Positions 57,691 to 64,000 of a DNA stretch of 64,000 bases are shown here, one piece after another; within the stretch, counting starts at the first letter, position 1, and each line of letters starts with the position of its first letter. The translations under genes and the position numbers were made by a program. The stretch spans positions 62,001-126,000 of the forward strand of contig NC_063077.1 in the NCBI RefSeq assembly GCF_022605165.1. Direction: 5' to 3'. The DNA is from Purpureocillium takamizusanense. Its lineage: Eukaryota > Ascomycota > Sordariomycetes > Hypocreales > Ophiocordycipitaceae. The notes under the pieces were generated by a model. The model did not search any database. It was not told the DNA's origin and was given only the letters and a program-made list of their open reading frames with translations.

Positions 57691-57720
<30 letters not shown>
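57691..57720. repeat. (AG)15 microsatellite
   Basis: Thirty bases of uninterrupted AG repeat, followed by a short A-run. It lies about 420 bp upstream of the IML2 start. Confidence 0.95.
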
Positions 57721-57725
<5 letters not shown>

Positions 57726-58163
57726 CTCTCTGTAGCGGCCGTTTTGGACGGACACTATTTTCTCACTCGTACGTCGTATGTACGCGCACACACACACGCG
57801 CACGCACACACGCACGCATCACATCGAAGACACACACACGCCATCGAGCGCATCGGCGCCGGGCCCATCCATGGAATCCATTCGCTCATTGGGCTTGCAG
57901 CAACAGCATGGCCGAAGAGGGTTAATGAATGTACTGCACACCACGCCGCCAACAGGTAGGTAGCCACCCAGGTCACTACTATGGAAGCTCGTTGGCGGAC
58001 GTTGGCTTTCCTCCTGCCCAGGAGGGAGGGAACACGATAACAGAGAGCCGAGCAGGTAACACCGTTATTAGCTGAAGTCGCGGACTTATGGGGTTCTCGG
58101 GGCATTACCGCCGGGTCTGCGGCGCGCCATGACAAGTGCCCGGGTGGTGACGTGACGTGACGG

Positions 58164-58198
58164 CTGCCCTGCCCTGCCCTGCCCTGCCCTGCCCTGCC
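58164..58198. repeat. (CTGCC)7 tandem repeat
   Basis: Seven perfect copies of the pentamer CTGCC in a non-coding region. Likely polymorphic in length. Confidence 0.95.
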
Positions 58199-59615
58199 GG
58201 AACTCCGGGGGCCCCGAAGGACCCGCGGGGTTCGGGGCCGCACTTGGATGCCGTGGCGTCTGCCGGCCTCCTGGCTCTCTCTCCATGCAGTTCTATGGGT
58301 TGCGCTGGCCGTTTGTTCTTGGACTGCTGCGTGCTGACGACGTGACGTGCCTTGAACAAGACCCGATGCGTGCTGAAGTACGAAGTATGAGGTAGATACG
58401 ACCCTGCAAGTCCTTTGTTTGGAGCGGCTTCTGCTGCCATCCACGAAATGCATGGCGCCGCAGCGCATCAACTACACCTCATCAGTCACCCACCAAGTCG
58501 AGGTCCCTCGCCCCATGGAGCGTTTTCCTCGTTCCTGCAGGCACATAGGTAACTTTAGTTAGTACGTGCCTTCAATTAGTACACCGCAAGGGCCTGCAAT
58601 TATAGCACTAGCACCCGCTGACGTCGTTGTTAGCGGCGCCCCATAGGTACCTACCGAGCGACAAACGGCGGTGACGCTGCTTCGTTTCTCCGTACTGAAC
58701 TGCCCCTCCATGACGCGGACCCTGAGAGACGGTCGAGCACATTGCAAACCTTTCTACGTGCCAAAATGCCTCCGTGATTGTATTTGCCCATTGGTGTGAC
58801 CGCGCATGGTATTTTGTGTAGGTGTGAATCTACAAACGAGAGAAGCTACCACGGTGGCTCAGCATGGCTGCTCGCGTGTCTGCGCGGGGCGACGGCATCG
58901 AGGACCGGGATGCAACTATAAACCAACACACGCAACGAAACAAAGCACGCACCGAACGAGCTTTTTCACTGAATGTCCATCAAATTTACCACTATGCGCC
59001 AAAAGGCATCCGGCCAAGCGACAATGTCCAAGCATCAATCAAGTTCTCCTCAACCGGAGCACGTCTTTGCAGACGCATGCCCACTTACCCTGCACTGCTT
59101 GGTACCCCCCAAAACTCCAACGGGAACCCGGCCCGGCATTTCTTCCGCCCCAGTGTTGGAGCTGCTCACTGGCGGTGCCCAGAGTGGAGCGCCTGCCCGC
59201 CCTGCAGCCAACCCGCCTCAGCCTGCTGGGGTGCAGCATGGAAGCTACGAGCACCACCATCACCTCACCTCGACCTACTGATCCTCCATCCACCAGAGCC
59301 TCACTCACCATTGCCGTCACCACCGCCACCACCACCACCACCGCCGCCGCGACACTCGCCTCACCAACCCGCCGCTCCCCCCATCCGCACTCTACCGGCC
59401 CGTCCACCGACTCGCCCGCTCCATCAACCCATCGACTCCAACCACCCAACGCATTCGTTACGTCCCAAGCGACACTCTTTTGACGACAGAAGCCAAGCCG
59501 AAGCCCACGCCCCGACGGCACAAATCGTCCGCCCCCCCTTCGCGCCCACCCGTGCTATATAAACGTCCGGCGCGAACCTACACCCACGCACACACACGCA
59601 CACATACACACAGCA

Positions 59616-60459
59616 ATGGCCTCGACGGACGCCAAGCCCGCAGAAGACGCCTCCAAGGCGCAGTCCGAGACGCAAGGCCAGCTCCCGGCCGAGCAGCAGA
59701 AGCCCACGAGCACCGCCCTCGGTGAGGACGACGAGTTTGAAGACTTTCCCGTCGATGGTGCGTTCTTCCTGCCCTGCCCTGTCCTGATCTACCCCTCTCC
59801 CCGCTCCTGCGCTCCTCGTCTCTGCTCCGATCCGATCTCTCCTATTCCGTCACCAGCACCACCATACGGTCCACCGGGCACCCGTCTTGGCCACCTAGCG
59901 CGCGCTCTCCCTCGGGGAACGGAAGAACTCCCGCTCTTTCCTCCCTGCGTTTTGCTACGCAAAGGGTTGAAACGTTAGCCCAGGACTGTGCCTGACGGGG
60001 GGAGAGAGACCGACAAGGGCCCAGGACGGGATATGCAAAGTGTCGATTTCTTCTTCTTCTTCTTCTTCGTGCTTGGACCGCGAAAATCACTGACCCCGTG
60101 TGTGAACCCTTGATATAGACTGGCCCGAGGACCAGACCGAGGCGGCGCAGCAGGGCGGCAACGGCGAGGCCAAGCACCTCTGGGAAGAGAGCTGGGACGA
60201 CGACGACACGAGCGACGACTTTTCGCAGCAGCTCAAGTACGCACCCGCCCGCCCGCGCCCTCATTTGATCATTCCCGTTCCTCTCACTCTGGCACTCCTA
60301 CCCGCCCCCATGCGCTGTCCTAGCGACACGCGTTCTGAAACCCCTCTATTTCCCCATTTGCCTCCCTTCAGCGCTATGCATGGCATGATGCTGACTTTGT
60401 TGCGCTTTCTTTCTGCTAGGGAGGAGCTCAAAAAGGTGGACGCTGCGAAGCGGAGGTGA
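59616..60459 (+). CDS. SEM1: 26S proteasome subunit SEM1/DSS1
   Basis: Exons 59616-59757, 60119-60236 and 60420-60459 give a 99-aa acidic protein. The two DSS1 acidic/aromatic motifs are clear: EDDEFEDFPVDDW, joined across intron 1, then HLWEESWDDDDTSDDFSQQL. The C-terminal helix EELKKVDAAKRR completes it. SEM1 is an intrinsically disordered subunit of the proteasome lid and of the TREX-2 and BRCA2-type complexes. Only the N-terminal ~35 residues are variable. The introns are long for this genome (361 and 183 bp), and the first contains a TTC microsatellite. The phases agree at each junction. Confidence 0.93.
60048..60068. repeat. (TTC)7 microsatellite inside SEM1 intron 1
   Basis: Seven perfect TTC copies, about 50 bp before the intron's 3' splice site. 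They could act as part of the pyrimidine tract. Confidence 0.9.
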
Positions 60460-60919
60460 AGCGACGCTCTCAAAAGGATGAAGGAAGTAGGAGGATGCGG
60501 GGAGTGGACTGCGACCCGGTTGCTTCGCATGTGAGACAGGGAGGGGACCTGCATGGACATAGACTCGCAATGGAATGGGATTGAAGCACATTGACGAAGC
60601 CGTACTTGGTGGACCTTCTGCCATGAACCAACCAGGCAGGAGGCTACGAGACGACTACAGCAGGGCCTTGCCACGACACGACAGTCGAGTGACCTCACAG
60701 TCTTGTACGCCTACAACGTCAACTGCCTGTATAAACATTTGCCATCTTTTTTGTTGTGTATACATTTCACATCCTTACTCTTCCTACAGCAGAGACATGC
60801 CTTGCCGACCTGTACACGAGTCAAACTAGCCCCCTCTTTTGCCGGACAAGAGCAACGGCATCTCGCGCGTTCTTTTTTCACACATCATGGGGGAGAGGCC
60901 ACAAAAAGGACCATTCCAT
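60460..60919. other. Convergent 3' intergenic region
   Basis: The 460 bp between SEM1 and PGK hold their 3' ends. Nothing else is supported. Confidence 0.5.
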
Positions 60920-62532
60920 CTACTTACTCGACAGGGCAACCACGCCGGGCAGGGCCTTGCCCTCGAGCAGCTCGAGGCTGGCGCCGCCGCCCGTGGAGAC
61001 GTGGCTGAGCTTGTCCTCGACGCCGTAGTTGGCCGCGACGGTGGCGGTGTCGCCGCCGCCAATGATGACAATCTTGCCGTCCTTTTGGCAGCCATCGACG
61101 ACGGCGTCGAGCGTGGCCTTTGTGCCGTGGGCAAAGTTGGGGAACTCGAAGACGCCGGCGGGGCCGTTCCACAGAATGGTTTTGGCGTCGGCAATGGCCT
61201 CCTTGTACAGCTCGACCGACTTGTCACCGCAGTCGAGGCCCATCCAGCCCTCGGGGATGCCGTCCTCGTCCGAGGCCTTGCCCGTCTTGGCGTCCTTGGC
61301 GAACTTGTCGGCCGTGATGTAGTCGACCGGGAGCACCACCTTGACGCCCTTGTCCTTGGCCTTCTTCATCAGGTCGGGCACCGTCTTGGCGCCGGCTTCA
61401 TCGAACAGCGAGTTGCCAATGGCCATGCCGTCGAGCTCCTTCTTGAAGGTGAAAGCCATGCCGCCGCAGATGATGAGCGTGTTGACCTTGTCGAGCAGGT
61501 TGTCGATGAGCTGGATCTTGTCCGAGACCTTGGCGCCGCCCAGGATGGCCAGGAAGGGACGCTGCGGCGACTCGAGCGCCTTGGCGAAGTAGTCGAGCTC
61601 CTTCTTCATGAGGAAGCCGGCGGCCTTTTGGGGTAGGTCGACGCCGACCATGGACGAGTGCGCGCGGTGGGCGGTGCCAAAGGCATCATCTGGCAGCGGT
61701 GGTGGCGGCGGTCAGTTTCTTCTGGACGGGTTGGTTATGGGGGGAGGGGGAAGCAAGGACAACGCACTGATGTAGACGTCGCCGAGGGCCGTCAGGCCCT
61801 TGCGGAATTCTTCGACCTTGGCCTTGTCGGCCTTTGTCTTGTTGCCGTCCTTGTCCTTGGCGCTGCCCTCCTCCTCGATGTGGAAGCGCAGGTTCTCGAG
61901 CAAAACGACGGCGCCGCCGTCGGCCTTGCTGACGAGGGCCTCGACCTCGGGGCCGACGCAGTCGGGGGCAAAGGTGACCGTCTTGCCGTCGAGCAGCTTC
62001 TCGAGCTCGGGGACGACGGGCTTGAGCGAGTACTTGGGGTTGGCCTCGCCGTTGGGGCGGCCCAGGTGCGACATGAGCACGACGGCCTTGGCGCCGTGGT
62101 CGATGGCATACTTGATGGTGGGCACGGCGCCGACAATGCGCTGCGGGTTGGTGACCTTTTTGTTCTCGTCGAGAGGCACGTTGAAGTCGACCTGAGATAA
62201 GAACCGAGCGGGTTAGCATGGCGGTGTTTTTGGCTTGGGGGGGCGCACCATGTATATGTGTATATATGGCAGTTCTCGTCTTCTTCAAGCGCAATCATTC
62301 GGCCACGGTGAAACCAGCCTGCGACTCTGACCGACGCTCGACGCTATTCCCGCCGCCATAGATGGAGCCGGCAGCAACCACCATCACAGCCATCGCCCAG
62401 GGCGTCATGTGCCGTCTGAAGAGGGGAGGGGGACAAAGGGGGGGGATTCCGTGCACCCGGACTCACCCGAATCAGGACCCTCTTGCCCTTGAGGTCGACA
62501 TCGGTAATGTTGAGCTTGTTGGAGAGCGACAT
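60920..62532 (-). CDS. PGK1: 3-phosphoglycerate kinase
   Basis: Exons 62532-62467, 62191-61768 and 61689-60920 give 419 aa, the normal fungal length. Conserved blocks are GKRVLIR joined to [96 protein letters not shown] and [15 protein letters not shown]. The ending [20 protein letters not shown] is also conserved. It catalyses the ATP-forming step from 1,3-bisphosphoglycerate to 3-phosphoglycerate in cytosolic glycolysis. The first intron (275 bp), near the 5' end, is long, as in other highly expressed fungal glycolytic genes. The gene is intact. Confidence 0.97.
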
Positions 62533-63556
62533 GGTGGCGGCGGCTGCGTGGGCTCTCGACGACGTGTTAAGGAAGCGAAGCTGTAGCAGGCACGAAAAAC
62601 GGAGCGGATTCGTCTTTCGTGGCGGGGCGTGAATTGTATGAATGAGGGAAGATGATGGGGATGCTGCTGGCTGTCGCGGTGGTTGTGGTAGTAGTGGGAT
62701 GTTGCAGACGGGAGCGAGGGGGAGGAGGGGTGGTGGGCAAGGTGGGGTAGGTACGTAGGCAATTCGCAGGCGCTGTTGAGGCAAGCTCTGGCGGGGCAAG
62801 ACTCGCGGCGGTGGTGAGGTGGCCCACGGGTGACGTGAAGGAAAACACAGCAGATGAGGTGCTGAGGTGGGTGGGCTCAGTGCCGTTTGCAGTTCAGTTC
62901 TGCCCCTCGGCCCACCATCACCGGTCACTGCTACTGCCATGGAGCGACGGGGGCCCATGGAAAAATCACTCAGTGCCCGCCGTGTGCCCTGCGACGCCCC
63001 TCCAGATAAGAGAGTCGGGCCCTTTGCTGCTGATAAGGTCATTGAATACGTACGCAAGTCGTGTCCGTCGTCTAATTAGTTTGACGGCATTTAACTTGGT
63101 CAATTGGCTTATTTGCAGAGCCTCTGATGGTCGGGCGCGGCAGCGACAGGCCGCAAGGAGCGCCTCCTACGGCGCTTCTAACATGCCATGCCATGCGACT
63201 CGTGTCACGATGAGGCATGCTAGTAGGAGGGCAGACGGTCCAGCGTCAGAGGATGAGGGCGTGCGTGGCCGCCAAGCATAGTAGTATTCAAAATCGGAAC
63301 CCATCTACCCATGCAAAAGACACATGAAACCCAGGTACACTCGAAACACACATCGACGCAGCAAAGGAGACCCGTGCTCCAAACGCCATACGGTGCAGCC
63401 CAAGCTATTCCAAACAATCAATACCCTGATGGCACACTGCACGAAACGCGACGAGCACACTCGGCCACAGCCGCTCAATGCAGACACATCATTAACTGCC
63501 CGCCGTTCAACAGTCATCGTCGCCCGCCCGCTCGCCGAATAGTCGTCCGTCGCTCG
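62533..63556. other. Upstream region of PGK and 3' region of the Mpv17-type gene
   Basis: About 1 kb. The PGK-proximal part is pyrimidine-rich on the coding strand, as often seen in strong fungal promoters. No gene is supported. Direct short repeats of CATGC occur near 63183-63200. Confidence 0.45.
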
Positions 63557-64000
63557 CTAGTCCGAGGCGTTGGTCAGAGACAGGTAGGCCGTCCAGGCGA
63601 TGCCAATAGTGGACACAAAGGGCTACGTCGAGTCAGTTCATGCGCGTCTCGCGACCCAAAAACAAAGGCATCAGGGCGTTCTCACAAGCTGAAACTGCAC
63701 GGGCATGAGGCGAAAGTTGACAATCTGCACCGCCGGCCACACCATGTAGTTGGCCTTGAGCGTCGGCACGTACATGTCGCGTAGCTTGTGGCTCACGGCG
63801 CGCCGGCCGCCGCCCTCAGCCACCGTCATGGCGACAAAAAAGAGCCCCACGCCAAAGGGCGCGTAGATGAGCTGGTCAAAGACGACGCGCTTCATGGCAG
63901 GCCCAAAGGCGCTCGTCTTGGTCATGGGAAAGGCGCGCTCGAGGAAGCGGAACCACTTGAACTGCAGCGGCGCGATGCAGAAGCCGTACGCCATGAAGCG
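63557..64000 (-). CDS. Mpv17/PMP22 family membrane protein, C-terminal part
   Basis: Two exons are visible: from beyond 64000 to 63686, and 63622-63557, joined at phase 0 by a 63-bp intron. The sequence FGPAMKRVVFDQLIYAPFGV, the helix GLFFVAMTVAEGG, LRDMYVPTLKANYMVWPAVQ and IVNFRLMPVQFQL are typical of the family. After the intron PFVSTIGIAWTAYLSLTN completes the Mpv17/Sym1/PMP22 C-terminal signature, with its W-P and N-F-x-x-x-P elements. These four-helix proteins lie in mitochondrial inner or peroxisomal membranes. The subfamily cannot be decided without the N-terminus, which is outside the window. Confidence 0.88.

Larger units (their letters stand above)
57269..59615. other. Gene-poor region rich in microsatellites
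   Basis: About 2.3 kb between divergent IML2 and SEM1. It contains (AG)15, a (CTGCC)7 array, CA-rich tracts (57786-57835 and 59588-59612) and a CCACCA run near 59325-59350. Frames of about 225 codons on the plus strand around 58806-59483 encode nothing recognisable and appear spurious. The right end is the SEM1 promoter, with TATATAA near 59555. Confidence 0.5.

Noticed and set aside
58806..59562. Two overlapping frames of about 225-232 codons before SEM1
   Set aside because: Composition reflects CCA/CAC repeats and two frames are open at once, which points to low-complexity DNA, not a gene.

Overview
The window is nuclear DNA of a filamentous ascomycete, most likely a Sordariomycete of the order Hypocreales. 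Genes carry short introns of about 50-100 bp with GT-AG ends. Proteins such as Zn2Cys6 regulators, PDR-type ABC pumps, IML2 and CwfJ are fungal in type, and housekeeping genes sit beside accessory ones. I cannot name the species. Gene models were spliced by eye and checked for reading phase.

Left part (1 to about 13.5 kb): the right-hand portion of a gene cluster of the epipolythiodiketopiperazine (ETP, gliotoxin/sirodesmin) type. It holds a partial cytochrome P450 (-), a GliK-like gamma-glutamylcyclotransferase (+), a GliJ-like dipeptidase (+), an NRPS (+), a DUF1857 protein (+) and a second P450 (-). In known ETP pathways GliK and GliJ trim the two glutathione adducts of a diketopiperazine made by the NRPS. 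Two things are odd. The NRPS reads T-C-A-T-C, so the first adenylation domain and the terminal carrier domain of GliP/SirP are missing. The second P450 has a one-base frameshift in its N-terminal hinge region. GST (gliG), C-S lyase (gliI), oxidoreductase (gliT) and methyltransferase genes are not in view, so the cluster probably continues to the left.

Middle part (13.5-33.4 kb): gene-poor accessory DNA. It contains two small secreted cysteine-rich proteins of unknown function (98 and 97 aa), a TA-rich degraded block, a full-length PDR ABC transporter, an MFS monocarboxylate-type transporter, an amino-acid permease, an unrecognised 328-aa protein and a Zn2Cys6 regulator. The ABC pump could serve the ETP cluster, as SirA does for sirodesmin, but that is inference.

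Right part (34-64 kb): mainly conserved metabolism and housekeeping. It includes RidA, a YCII protein, a divergent proline dehydrogenase / P5C dehydrogenase pair (the two steps of mitochondrial proline catabolism) over a shared 565-bp promoter, an ACT-domain protein, a Rieske protein, a CwfJ splicing factor, an alpha/beta hydrolase, C-5 sterol desaturase (ERG3), a histidine-poor desaturase relative, IML2, the proteasome subunit SEM1, phosphoglycerate kinase and a partial Mpv17/PMP22 protein. Intergenic DNA here holds microsatellites and many CTAGGTA-type motifs. I saw no tRNA, rRNA, CRISPR array or intact transposon.
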